Assembly (NCBI GenBank): GCA_045649205.1
Contig: JAZRPJ010000179.1
Location: forward strand, 1 to 44,726
DNA from: Flemingiibacterium sp045649205
GTDB taxonomy: Bacteria; Bacillota; Clostridia; Oscillospirales; CAG-272
Direction: 5' to 3'
Length of the DNA: 44,726 nt
Shown here piece after piece: positions 1 to 8,112 of the stretch (position 1 is its first letter; the number at the start of each line of letters is the position of its first letter). Under the pieces are notes generated by a model, which searched no databases, was not told the origin of the DNA, and saw only the letters and a list, made by a program, of their open reading frames with translations. Both the position numbers and the translations under genes were made by a program.

Positions 1-562
1 ATTCCCTGGATAGCTCGATGGAGCGCTTATACCCTTCCCGTTTTTTGAAATCCGATGGGAGATAGGCAACGCCGTATTTCTTCGCCATCTCCTCCCCGAT
101 TTCGTTCAGCTTCTCCGCGTTTTTGTGGGGGCTTACCGTTAAGGTCGTGGCAAAATAATCGTATTCACCACTGTGCTCACACATATATTTTGCGGTTTCT
201 TCAAGCCGCAGACGGTAACATAAAAAGCACCTTCCCCCGCCCTCCGGGAGAGCTTCAAGTCCTTCCGATATTCGGTAAAATTCTGATGACTCCATAGGAC
301 AGACAACCGTTTCAATAGGATTGTCATGGGGAATCAGACTCACAAATCGCAGCAGCTCATCAGCCCGTTTTTTGTATTCGGACGGATCGGTTATGTTGGG
401 ATTGCAGAAGAAAAGTGTGATATCGAAGTAATGCGTCAGGTACTCAAGCACGTAGCTGGCACAAGGTGCACAGCAGGCATGAAGCAACAGTTTCGGCGTT
501 TTTTTCGCCGACACCGCCCGCTCTATTTCTTTTTCAAGCAAAAGTTGATAATTAATTTTCAT
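1..562 (-). CDS. queH: Epoxyqueuosine reductase QueH, C-terminus cut by window edge
   Basis: This is an open frame of 187 codons with no stop before the left edge of the window. The ATG is at 560-562. The product shows the QueH (formerly DUF208) N-terminal signature HACCAPC near residue 28, which in the family supplies cysteines for an Fe-S/metal centre. The family's conserved C-terminal segment begins near KREGYKRS. The last ten or more residues, including the distal cysteines, lie outside the window. QueH reduces epoxyqueuosine to queuosine in tRNA anticodons, replacing QueG in many anaerobes. It is divergent from the SGNH hydrolase gene. The ribosome binding site is weak, so the start is slightly uncertain. 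Confidence 0.9.
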   Translation of the reverse strand, partial: MKINYQLLLEKEIERAVSAKKTPKLLLHACCAPCASYVLEYLTHYFDITLFFCNPNITDPSEYKKRADELLRFVSLIPHDNPIETVVCPMESSEFYRISEGLEALPEGGGRCFLCYRLRLEETAKYMCEHSGEYDYFATTLTVSPHKNAEKLNEIGEEMAKKYGVAYLPSDFKKREGYKRSIELSRE

Positions 563-590
563 TTTCTTATTATATTTTCTCGTTTTTGTA

Positions 591-619
591 TTGAAATCAT
601 TTTGGTTTTGTGTTATAAT
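591..619 (+). promoter_or_regulatory. Sigma-A promoter for the SGNH hydrolase gene
   Basis: TTGAAA at 591-596 and TATAAT at 614-619 are separated by 17 nt. The TTG start codon lies about 65 nt downstream, behind the ribosome binding site GGAGGTGA at 673-680. The site lies in the short divergent gap next to queH. Confidence 0.75.
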
Positions 620-684
620 AAAGGTGTATGCGATAGTGTATTGCATACCAATTATTTCGAAAGTCCAACTGCGGAGGTGATGTC

Positions 685-1683
685 TTGAACAATCGCGGCA
701 CCGAAAAGATTTATCCCATAAATGCTAATAATACACAGAAAAATCACAATTCGGACAAGCCCTCCGAGGACAGCACCAAAAAAGGGATTCCGTCCTATGT
801 CCTGATAATTGAGTTGGTCCTTTCTGTACTTTTGGTTGCTTTTGCCGCTTTGTCGGTAGTTCTGCTCACCGAAAGCAATACTCATGAATCGGCTGATTGG
901 CATCTTCCCATCACGCTCGAAAAAGAGATACATCTTGAAAATTGCACTCCCATTGACGTAAGCGAAATCCCCGAATCTTACATGGATTCCTTTCCGCTTT
1001 ACGATTTTACGCTCCCAGTACCCGAAAGTGAGCCGGTAGATTACAGCTACTTTAATGATACAGTTTTTATCGGTGATTCGCGCACACAAGGACTGCTTCT
1101 TTATTCAAAACTGACACCCAAATTTAATTTCGCCGCCCAGGGGGCAACCACTCAGTCAATACGCACTAAGCCCTACATTGCGCTGCACGACGGCGATGCT
1201 CAAACAACATACAGTACTACCCATACATTATATACATTATCGGAAGCTCTTACCGCAATTGACGGACAGTATAAAGCCATCTACATCTCCGCCGGAGTCA
1301 ATGAGCTTGGTTGGAACACAAATATATTCACAGATTCCTTCAGATCATTGATACTGGCCATCCGTGAGCATACGAATGTACCGATTTACATTCAGCTTAT
1401 TCTTCCCGTAACCGCCGAATACGCCGAAACCTCAATTTACGGCGTCACCAACGAAAAGCAGAGGGAATTCAATAGCCAGCTCACTATGCTTGCCGCCGAG
1501 CTTTCAGTATTCTTCCTTGACCCGTGCCCCGCCTTTTCACTTGAAGACGGTTCTTTAAATCCCGAATATGCATCCTTCGACGGCGCGCACCTCTCTCCTG
1601 CCGCTAACAAAATGATTGCGGAGTATTATTTAAATCACGTTGTCGATGCCGGGGCATACTCAAATTTGCATTACGAAAAATAG
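685..1683 (+). CDS. Membrane-anchored SGNH/GDSL-family hydrolase
   Basis: The 332-residue protein starts at TTG 685, chosen because GGAGGTGA at 673-680 is placed correctly. It has a short lysine-containing cytoplasmic N-terminus, one transmembrane helix around residues 38-62, and an extracytoplasmic SGNH-fold domain. Visible blocks are IGDSRTQG with nucleophile Ser132, the block II glycine in AAQGAT (about 154), Asn206 in SAGVNE, and the Asp299/His302 pair in DGAHLSP. This family removes acyl or acetyl groups, often from cell-wall or extracellular polysaccharides; the substrate cannot be read from sequence. It is a single-gene unit with its own promoter and a strong terminator at 1705. The fold assignment is solid, the substrate is open. 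Confidence 0.85.
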   Translation: MNNRGTEKIYPINANNTQKNHNSDKPSEDSTKKGIPSYVLIIELVLSVLLVAFAALSVVLLTESNTHESADWHLPITLEKEIHLENCTPIDVSEIPESYMDSFPLYDFTLPVPESEPVDYSYFNDTVFIGDSRTQGLLLYSKLTPKFNFAAQGATTQSIRTKPYIALHDGDAQTTYSTTHTLYTLSEALTAIDGQYKAIYISAGVNELGWNTNIFTDSFRSLILAIREHTNVPIYIQLILPVTAEYAETSIYGVTNEKQREFNSQLTMLAAELSVFFLDPCPAFSLEDGSLNPEYASFDGAHLSPAANKMIAEYYLNHVVDAGAYSNLHYEK

Positions 1684-1704
1684 CAATTATGTTAATATTA
1701 TTTT

Positions 1705-1737
1705 CCCGAACAGCGAGTGCTGTTCGGGAATTTTTTC
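1705..1737 (+). terminator. Intrinsic terminator after the SGNH hydrolase gene
   Basis: A perfect 10-bp stem (1705-1714 with 1719-1728, loop GAGT) is followed by a T-rich tract. The T tract exists only in the plus direction. The end of ruvX on the opposite strand abuts it, so the site separates two convergent units. Confidence 0.9.
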
Positions 1738-2155
1738 ACTTTCTCTTACTGTCAAGATAATTTTGGAGTATGATCTGCGCCGACAGTGTATCTACAGCCG
1801 CTTTGCGCTTTTTTCCCCTGGTATCGGTGAGATTTAAAATCTGATGCGCCGCCATGGTACTGCACCGCTCATCGAACATCTCCACGGTCAGTCCCGTAGC
1901 TGCCTCAAGTGCCGCCGCAAATTCCTTTGCGTGCTCGGCTCGGGGACCGTGAGTTCCGTTCATGTTAATGGGGAGTCCCACAACTATTCTTGCCGCACCG
2001 TACTCCTTAGCCTTTTCGGCAACAAGCTCTACTGTCTTCGGCATATATGTTGAATTCACATACCCGATTCCTCCGGCAAGCATGCCGAGCGTATCGCTTA
2101 TGGCAAGTCCGGTTCGCGTATCGCCAAAATCCACGCCAAGTATTCTATCTGCCAT
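1736..2155 (-). CDS. ruvX: RuvX/YqgF-type pre-16S rRNA nuclease
   Basis: The 139-residue protein has the RNase H-like fold of the YqgF/RuvX family. It begins with the catalytic-Asp motif GVDFGDTRTG and continues with GLP and the MFDERCST block typical of the family. In bacteria it matures the 16S rRNA 5' end; older annotation calls it a Holliday junction resolvase. I place the start at ATG 2153-2155 because GGAG at 2162-2165 sits 6 nt upstream; an in-frame ATG at 2167 has no such site. It is the last gene of the minus-strand unit, 13 nt after the ribokinase-like gene. Confidence 0.92.
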   Translation of the reverse strand: MADRILGVDFGDTRTGLAISDTLGMLAGGIGYVNSTYMPKTVELVAEKAKEYGAARIVVGLPINMNGTHGPRAEHAKEFAAALEAATGLTVEMFDERCSTMAAHQILNLTDTRGKKRKAAVDTLSAQIILQNYLDSKRK

Positions 2156-2168
2156 GAATATCTCCATT

Positions 2169-3104
2169 CTATAAGATTATTTCACGCTCTTTTATAAATT
2201 CAGCAACCTCCGATAAGGTCGGGATAGAGCTTGATGCGCCCGCCTTGCTAACCACCATACTGCCGATGACATTAGCATATTTCACTGCTCCCACAATATC
2301 GCCGGATTTAAGGTATTCGAGAGCCATAGCCGCTGTAAAAGCGTCCCCTGCGGCAGTTGTGTCTACCGCATCACATTCGTAAGGGGTAATAAGTCTGGAA
2401 TATTTGCCGTCGTGTATGTATGCTCCTCGCTCTCCTAATTTTATGACCACATATTTAGTCTGAACCTTTTGCATCAGTACAGTAGATGCGCGAAGACAGT
2501 TATCCATACTGCTTGGCATTATTCCCGTAAGCGCATAGGTTTCGCTCTCGTTGGGGGATATAACTTCAAGGGGAGCAAGCTGGTCAAGAGGATATCCGGC
2601 ATAGGCAGGACCTGCATCAACAAATACAGGAATTCTTTTCTCATAAGCGAAATGTGTCGCTGCAATTACCGCCTTTTCCGGGATTTCAAACTGCAAAAGC
2701 ACGCCATCCGGAAGTGTAGTCATCGCATCCTCAACGTCTGCCGGAGAAAGCCGTTCATTCGCCCCCGGATACACCACAATACGGTTGTCGCCGTTTTCTT
2801 CAACGATGATTGCCGCAAGTCCGGTGGATGCCTTTTTATCAAGCTGTACGAAGCGGGTATCAATACCGTTTTCACTGTAGAGAGCACGAAGGCGCTGTCC
2901 GTTCACATCGTTTCCGAGCCTCGCGCAGAAAATACAGTCGCCGCCAAGTCTTGAAATGGTAATGGCGGAATTTGCGCCCTTCCCTCCCGGAACATAAGCA
3001 TATCCGCGCCGTTCAATAACGGTACGTCCTGCCTCGGGCATTTTACCGACATTCATCACAAAATCCATGTTTGCACTGCTGACAACAAGAACTCTTTTCT
3101 TCAT
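2169..3104 (-). CDS. rbsK: PfkB-family sugar kinase, ribokinase-like
   Basis: The 311-residue protein contains both PfkB signatures: an N-terminal GGKGANSA block and the C-terminal DTTAAGDAF block holding the catalytic Asp and the anion hole. The KAGASSSIPT segment near the end resembles ribokinases more than fructokinases or adenosine kinases. The expected reaction is ATP-dependent phosphorylation of a free sugar such as ribose, but no ribose transporter or repressor adjoins it, so the substrate is inferred. The start is ATG 3102-3104 because AGGAGG stands about 7 nt upstream; the in-frame start at 3143 would overlap purM and lacks a site. It lies in an operon between purM and ruvX. Confidence 0.85.
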   Translation of the reverse strand: MKKRVLVVSSANMDFVMNVGKMPEAGRTVIERRGYAYVPGGKGANSAITISRLGGDCIFCARLGNDVNGQRLRALYSENGIDTRFVQLDKKASTGLAAIIVEENGDNRIVVYPGANERLSPADVEDAMTTLPDGVLLQFEIPEKAVIAATHFAYEKRIPVFVDAGPAYAGYPLDQLAPLEVISPNESETYALTGIMPSSMDNCLRASTVLMQKVQTKYVVIKLGERGAYIHDGKYSRLITPYECDAVDTTAAGDAFTAAMALEYLKSGDIVGAVKYANVIGSMVVSKAGASSSIPTLSEVAEFIKEREIIL

Positions 3105-3139
3105 AAAAACGCCTCCTCTCTTCATAGAAACGGTTTCGA

Positions 3140-4306
3140 TCAATACTCGTAAACCTTGCCGCCGTCCTTGATCGTCACTTTATTTTTTCCGTCGGCGGAG
3201 GCTTCGGTGTAACCTACGATCTTAGCCTCAACACCGTACTTTTTAGCTACTGAAATCATATATTCCGCATCATCTGCCGAGCAGTAAAGCTCCATTCGAT
3301 GCCCCATATTGAATACCTGATACATCTCCGCATCTCCGATATCGGAGTTTTCCTTGATTGCCGCAAAGAGCGGAGGGGTATCGAAAAGATTATCCTTGAC
3401 ATAATGGATACCGCGGCCGAAATTCTTGCACTTTGCCTGACCGCCGCCGGTGCAGTGAATCATGCCGTGAACGGCGGAACGCTTATTGTCAAGGATCTCC
3501 TTGATTATGGGCGCGTATGTGCGAGTAGGTGAAAGAATAGCGTCAACAACGGATATATCGGTGCCGGGAAGAATATCGTTTACACCGTATTTTCCACAAT
3601 ATACCTTGGATATGTCAATGGTATTTGAATAGGTTTCGGGATACTTTTCCGCATAGTCGTGGGAAAGGAGAAGATGCCGTGCGGCAGTAAGTCCGTTGGA
3701 GCCCATTCCGGCATTGTATGCCTTTTCATAGCTTGCCTTGCCGTAGGAGGCAAAGCCCACGATAACATCCCCGGCTTTAATATTGTCGCAGTCGATGACA
3801 TCGCTTCTCTTAAGTCTTACGAAGAATGTGGAGTCTACGATAAGTGTAGAAACAAGATCACCGACATCAGCGGTTTCTCCGCCCGCCATGGTGATGCCAA
3901 CGCCGTATTTGCCCAGCATTTCGCAGAAATCGGTATATCCGTCGATTACCGCCTTAATACCTGCGCCGTTTACGCGGTGAGCATTTCTTCCGATGGTATT
4001 GGAAAGAACGAAGCCATCGGTAGCACCGATGCACAGAAGGTCATCTAAGTTCATTACCACTGAGTCCTGGGCAATATTGTAAAGGGCGGAAATATCTCCG
4101 GTTTCCTTGTATTTTATGTAAGCAAGAGAGGATTTCGTTCCTGCGCCGTCAGCGTGCATGGCAGCACAGTATTCGGGGTCACCGCAGGGATCGGGGATTA
4201 TTTTGCAGAAGCTTCCCGGGAAAACTCCCTTATCCTGATTTGAAATGGCGCTGTGCACCTCGGTTTTGGTTGCGGAAACACCGCGGGATGAATAAGCATC
4301 AGACAT
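3140..4306 (-). CDS. purM: Phosphoribosylformylglycinamidine cyclo-ligase (AIR synthase), long form
   Basis: The 388-residue protein has the PurM-like fold. Its ATP/substrate-binding blocks include HADGAGTKSSLA, MNLDDLLCIGA and GGETADVGDLV, and NMGHRME lies near the C-terminus. It should convert FGAM and ATP to aminoimidazole ribotide in purine synthesis. It is about 40 residues longer than the common 340-350-residue PurM. Its N-terminus (SRGVSATK, then HSAI and DKGVFPGSFCKI) resembles the form I know from Bacteroidetes. No other pur gene is nearby. It is followed after 35 nt by the ribokinase-like gene and preceded by nrdG. A PurM-like paralogue with another substrate cannot be excluded. Confidence 0.82.
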   Translation of the reverse strand: MSDAYSSRGVSATKTEVHSAISNQDKGVFPGSFCKIIPDPCGDPEYCAAMHADGAGTKSSLAYIKYKETGDISALYNIAQDSVVMNLDDLLCIGATDGFVLSNTIGRNAHRVNGAGIKAVIDGYTDFCEMLGKYGVGITMAGGETADVGDLVSTLIVDSTFFVRLKRSDVIDCDNIKAGDVIVGFASYGKASYEKAYNAGMGSNGLTAARHLLLSHDYAEKYPETYSNTIDISKVYCGKYGVNDILPGTDISVVDAILSPTRTYAPIIKEILDNKRSAVHGMIHCTGGGQAKCKNFGRGIHYVKDNLFDTPPLFAAIKENSDIGDAEMYQVFNMGHRMELYCSADDAEYMISVAKKYGVEAKIVGYTEASADGKNKVTIKDGGKVYEY

Positions 4307-4332
4307 ATTTATTTTCTCCTTTAGAATGATTT

Positions 4333-4878
4333 TTATAAATTAGTTTCCACCGCTTTTGTGGAGTTTGGGTAGCAGGTTACATCGAGAATCCGCTGATTAC
4401 GGCTTCCTCGGAATTTTAAATCAAGGTCACGCTCCGAAAGTATAAAGCGACCGTCTACAAGATAGTTGGTTCTTGAGAGAAGCTCCTTTACCGAGGGTTC
4501 GGTGTTGCATTTTTTTAGAAGCTGCTCATATGTAAATCCGCTATAGGTCATTATATCAAGCCCAGCCGCTATGGCTTTTTCGGCGATTACCGCGAGCTCA
4601 TGCCCCCATAGGAACGGCTCGCCGCCGCTGAAGGTTATTCCCCGAAGCAGTGGATTTTTTGAAATGTCCTTCCACAGTTTTTCTGTGGTTGTGAGCTTCC
4701 CTCCGTCATAGGAATGAGATGCCGGATTATGACACCCCGGGCAACGGTGCGGACACCCCTGAACAAATATTACATATCTGTTCCCGGGGCCGTCAACTAT
4801 TGATTCTTTTGCCACTCCGTGAAGGCGTATAGGCAAATTTTCAATAGGTGCATCGGGGGTTAAACTTCTTTTAAGCAT
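4333..4878 (-). CDS. nrdG: Anaerobic ribonucleotide reductase activating protein (radical SAM)
   Basis: The 181-residue radical-SAM protein carries the CX3CX2C cluster as Cys42, Cys46 and Cys49 in QGCPHRCPGCH. The SAM-binding TFSGGEP motif follows. NrdG installs the glycyl radical on the anaerobic class III reductase NrdD; nrdD itself is not in the window. I place the start at ATG 4876-4878, with GGAG inside the last codons of the upstream gene 7 nt away. A longer in-frame start at 4959 would overlap that gene by 80 nt and adds an atypical N-terminus. The 1-nt gap to the 1016-aa gene suggests translational coupling. An activase for another glycyl-radical enzyme is possible but less likely given the short length. 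Confidence 0.9.
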   Translation of the reverse strand: MLKRSLTPDAPIENLPIRLHGVAKESIVDGPGNRYVIFVQGCPHRCPGCHNPASHSYDGGKLTTTEKLWKDISKNPLLRGITFSGGEPFLWGHELAVIAEKAIAAGLDIMTYSGFTYEQLLKKCNTEPSVKELLSRTNYLVDGRFILSERDLDLKFRGSRNQRILDVTCYPNSTKAVETNL

Positions 4879-4879
4879 T

Positions 4880-7800
4880 CTATTTCTCCACTCGTTTTTT
4901 ACGGCTGAGCAGCGCCACAGCAACTCCGGTTGCCACTGCAATAATAAGTCCGCCGCCAAGCCACATATAAGGACTGTAATCCTTGCCGTCCGGGCTGCGT
5001 TTTTTCAGCCGTTCTTCAAGCACTACACTTTCAAGGGATTCGTTGTTATATTCTTCCGAAAGACCGACGATCTCCTTTACACGCAGCTCCCAAACATCAC
5101 ATTCCTCGCAGTCAACGAGAATTTTCAGCACCTCGGTATCCTTTGCATTTTTGAAATCGTCAATGTTAAAGTATACCTCTGTCCACTGTCCGGCAGTTAC
5201 TTCCGCTTCAGCCTCAAAGCGCTCATCGGAAGAAGTGAGTATCAACTTAACCGGAACTTTTCCCCTCTCGCTCATGCCTGTGCCGTCAATTCTCAAATTA
5301 ACGCCTATCCATGACATAAACTCAAAATTCTCCGTGTACTGAAACTCTGTAAATATTCCGAAAACAGAGGGTACAACATCCGCATCATCATTCAAAGTCA
5401 CGGACAAAACCGTATCCATTAGTGCGTCATCCACGAGTAAATATTTCAAATCATGGTAGGTCGCCTTAACGCCGGAAGCACCAACTGCGGTGCTAAAATC
5501 ATAAAGCTTATATTGTCCCATTATCTTTTCGGGAAGCTGATAGGAAACGCCGCCTTCATTAAAAAGCTTTTTCGGAAGTTTATTTTCGTCAAAGTCCCTG
5601 ATAATCTCGGCGAAGCTGTCTGCTTCGAGCATAGCAAGCGCAGGCTCCAAAAGAAGCTCTGACTTTGTCGTGTCAATCATTTTAACAGCTTCGGAAAGGC
5701 CTGCAGATCTTCCCGCAGATACGGCTATATAGCCGTCAACCGTATCATCGAAAAATGCAGTAAAATAGCCTACCACATAGTCTTTAAGAAGCAGTCCCAA
5801 ATACTTATTCTGCTTTTTGTATATTTCATCGCAGAAAATCGAATTATACTTTAAGCCGCCATGCTCCTGAATAAATGATTTTAACACCTCATAGTCAGAA
5901 ACGGAAATATATATTCCGTCTTTAGCCTTATCTGTGCGGTAAAAAGACTCAACACACAGCCCGAAATAACGGTTTCCGTACTCGGATGCTGCATTAAAAA
6001 GCACCGTGAGGTATTCCAATAAGGGAAGTTCATCCGTATTTGTCAAAATATCGCGCGAAAACAAATCGCTGACTGACAGATATACACGGGCGTCCGCGTT
6101 GTGCCTTAAAAGATTTATTGAGATCTTTCGCAGCGTTTCCGCACATTCAGCCGCCATTTCACCGATATTGTCCCATTCACCCACAAAGTTCTCGCCATAC
6201 CCTAAAATCACGCCGCATACACGTCCGTCGGCGATCCACTTTTCGGATATATACGAGCTGACAGCGCCGACATAATCAACACCGTAAGAAGGCCAAAGAT
6301 CACCACCGTCAGGCAAAGCCACATGATGACGGGTACGGTTTGTAAGGCGTATAAGCACTGAAGTACCGCTTTTTGACATCATATTTACAAGCGTTTCTAT
6401 TTTTGCGGTATATTCCCCGTTAAGATAATACTCTTCGCCGTTGTAGACATAAGATACCCCATCCGTTCTGTCAAGAAAAGCGGAAAGCATATCAAATTCC
6501 AATACGGTAATGCCTGTATCAGCGTCAGTAACAAGTGATAAATCGTCGGTATAGAACCCTTTTGCGTCAACGGGAAATTCATAGAAATTCTCTGCAAGTG
6601 CCCCGAGATTTTCCACGCAGACCGGTGCTGACACAAGATGATACCCTCCACCTTCTGTTACAATAACCGCTATGTATCTTTCAAGCATGGATAATTTCAA
6701 GCCCGTTGGTATATTCCATGTGAAATCAAATTTTGTGCTCATCGCCCCTTCTATAACAGGCGTCATTTCTTCAAGATCCAAAGTGTGTGAGAATTTCCCA
6801 TCAAGCTTATAAATTTTAATCTTTCCGTTCTGATTTTCAAGTGCGGTTTCACGGTTTATCTCGCCCGAGAAACCGATAGACTGCAAACCATCATTTATAC
6901 GGCAGGAAAGACTTCCGTGAGTATCGTATGCCGTAACCTCCGGCATAAATGTGACTCCCAGAGATATAAGTTCGATTCTGCCTATTTCCTCACCGAACAT
7001 TAAACTCACACTTGTAATTTGACCTGCATCGCGAATTGGTATGTAATAAAATTTTGCATCGGAATTGGGTTCTATGGGCACTACAATGCTCTTGTTCTCG
7101 CTCACCGCCCGTTCATCCGTAACCGAATAGTAAAGGGTAAAGTAATCGCCGTCTGTATAATTTGCTAGTCTGATACGAAGGCAGTTAACATCATAATTCA
7201 GTGCAGGCATAAAAAGCGGGGCAGAAACGGTAACACCGCTTGACGAGCTTGAGAATACAGAGATTTTATCCTTGCCGACGGAAAGATCTGCCGTGCCGCC
7301 CTCTACGGTATAGCTGTCAAAAAGGAACCGTTCCACCATTTCTGTATCCGCAACACCGAAGGCTACAATATCATCAATATAAAAGCTGTCCGTAACTACC
7401 GATGAAAGCGAGGTATCAACGATAAATGCCATCTCTAAAGATGAAACCCGAGAGCGTCCGCTAAATGAGCTTATATCGAATATCACTGTATGCCACATCC
7501 CCGGTTCGACAACGTCAATGCTTTCAAAGGTACGTCCGTCATGGGAATGTAAAATAAAACGGGCATAATAAACTGCCGCATCGTCCTCAACGTACTTCGG
7601 AACAAATATGTTATACGAGATTTTTCTAAAAGCGGAAAGATCCTCCGGTTGGGAAAAGTCCTTAACTACACTTCGCAGAGAATTTATCGGAATGGCGCTT
7701 GATTTTACTTCAAGGCAGGATTCGATTTCTCCGTCCCCCAAATCGAAATCTGCTCTTTCAGCACTGACAGTGTTCCCGTTCGCTACAAAGCCGTCAGCAG

Positions 7801-7930
7801 AGTTATCAAAATCGGCAATATACATGTCACTTCCCGGCGCAGCTCCGACCGTGAGGGGCAACAACATCGGCAAAGCTGCTAATATTACAATAAATGACAG
7901 CATCCTTACCGCAAAAAATATCTTTTTCAA
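4880..7930 (-). CDS. Large secreted, C-terminally membrane-anchored protein of unknown function
   Basis: The 1016-residue protein starts at TTG 7928-7930, with AGAGGA about 8 nt upstream. It has a signal peptide (residues 1 to about 30, ending near VGAAPG) and one C-terminal transmembrane helix (about 989-1008) followed by SRKKR, so the bulk is outside the cell. The first 200 residues look like a beta-sandwich binding module (ADFDNSADGF, YIDDIVAFG). A second similar module follows. The middle (about 460-830) has alternating strands and helices with GVILGYGEN and TNRTRHH, suggesting a glycoside-hydrolase-like barrel, perhaps the DUF5722 group. A further beta domain precedes the anchor. I recognise no catalytic signature with confidence. 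It is first in the operon ahead of nrdG. Confidence 0.7.
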   Translation of the reverse strand: MKKIFFAVRMLSFIVILAALPMLLPLTVGAAPGSDMYIADFDNSADGFVANGNTVSAERADFDLGDGEIESCLEVKSSAIPINSLRSVVKDFSQPEDLSAFRKISYNIFVPKYVEDDAAVYYARFILHSHDGRTFESIDVVEPGMWHTVIFDISSFSGRSRVSSLEMAFIVDTSLSSVVTDSFYIDDIVAFGVADTEMVERFLFDSYTVEGGTADLSVGKDKISVFSSSSSGVTVSAPLFMPALNYDVNCLRIRLANYTDGDYFTLYYSVTDERAVSENKSIVVPIEPNSDAKFYYIPIRDAGQITSVSLMFGEEIGRIELISLGVTFMPEVTAYDTHGSLSCRINDGLQSIGFSGEINRETALENQNGKIKIYKLDGKFSHTLDLEEMTPVIEGAMSTKFDFTWNIPTGLKLSMLERYIAVIVTEGGGYHLVSAPVCVENLGALAENFYEFPVDAKGFYTDDLSLVTDADTGITVLEFDMLSAFLDRTDGVSYVYNGEEYYLNGEYTAKIETLVNMMSKSGTSVLIRLTNRTRHHVALPDGGDLWPSYGVDYVGAVSSYISEKWIADGRVCGVILGYGENFVGEWDNIGEMAAECAETLRKISINLLRHNADARVYLSVSDLFSRDILTNTDELPLLEYLTVLFNAASEYGNRYFGLCVESFYRTDKAKDGIYISVSDYEVLKSFIQEHGGLKYNSIFCDEIYKKQNKYLGLLLKDYVVGYFTAFFDDTVDGYIAVSAGRSAGLSEAVKMIDTTKSELLLEPALAMLEADSFAEIIRDFDENKLPKKLFNEGGVSYQLPEKIMGQYKLYDFSTAVGASGVKATYHDLKYLLVDDALMDTVLSVTLNDDADVVPSVFGIFTEFQYTENFEFMSWIGVNLRIDGTGMSERGKVPVKLILTSSDERFEAEAEVTAGQWTEVYFNIDDFKNAKDTEVLKILVDCEECDVWELRVKEIVGLSEEYNNESLESVVLEERLKKRSPDGKDYSPYMWLGGGLIIAVATGVAVALLSRKKRVEK

Positions 7931-7997
7931 TTTTATGTCCTCTCAATTTCAAGGCTCATTTTTATGTAAAATAACTTTTATAAATATTGCTACTTAT

Positions 7998-8026
7998 ATT
8001 ATATCACGAATTTTATATAAAATCAA
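7998..8026 (-). promoter_or_regulatory. Promoter for the 1016-aa gene/nrdG/purM/rbsK/ruvX unit
   Basis: Read on the minus strand, TTGATT (8021-8026) and TATAAT (7998-8003) are 17 nt apart, about 70 nt upstream of the TTG start. It is a near mirror image of the metA promoter at 8047-8075. Confidence 0.8.
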
Positions 8027-8052
8027 TATTGTTTGGAGAAAGAATATTGATT
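8021..8052. promoter_or_regulatory. Perfect inverted repeat covering both divergent -35 boxes
   Basis: AATCAATATT (8021-8030) and AATATTGATT (8043-8052) form a perfect 10-bp inverted repeat around a 12-bp centre. Each arm contains one of the two divergent -35 hexamers. The arrangement is that of an operator for a dimeric regulator acting on both units; this role is an inference. Confidence 0.6.
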
Positions 8053-8075
8053 TTCCGATAAATTTATGATATAAT
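8047..8075 (+). promoter_or_regulatory. Promoter for metA
   Basis: TTGATT (8047-8052) and TATAAT (8070-8075) are separated by 17 nt. The predicted leader to the ATG at 8113 is only about 30 nt, which leaves no room for a SAM or T-box riboswitch. Confidence 0.85.
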
Positions 8076-8112
8076 ATATAAAATGTCATTTTTTGATTAC
8101 TTGGAGGTTTCC

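Noticed and set aside
8076..8112. SAM-responsive riboswitch or T-box for metA
   Set aside because: The predicted leader is only about 30 nt, too short for these elements, and shows none of their conserved parts.
7928..8112. CRISPR-like repeat in the metA divergent gap
   Set aside because: The repetition is a single inverted pair of promoter sequences with no regular spacers or further copies.
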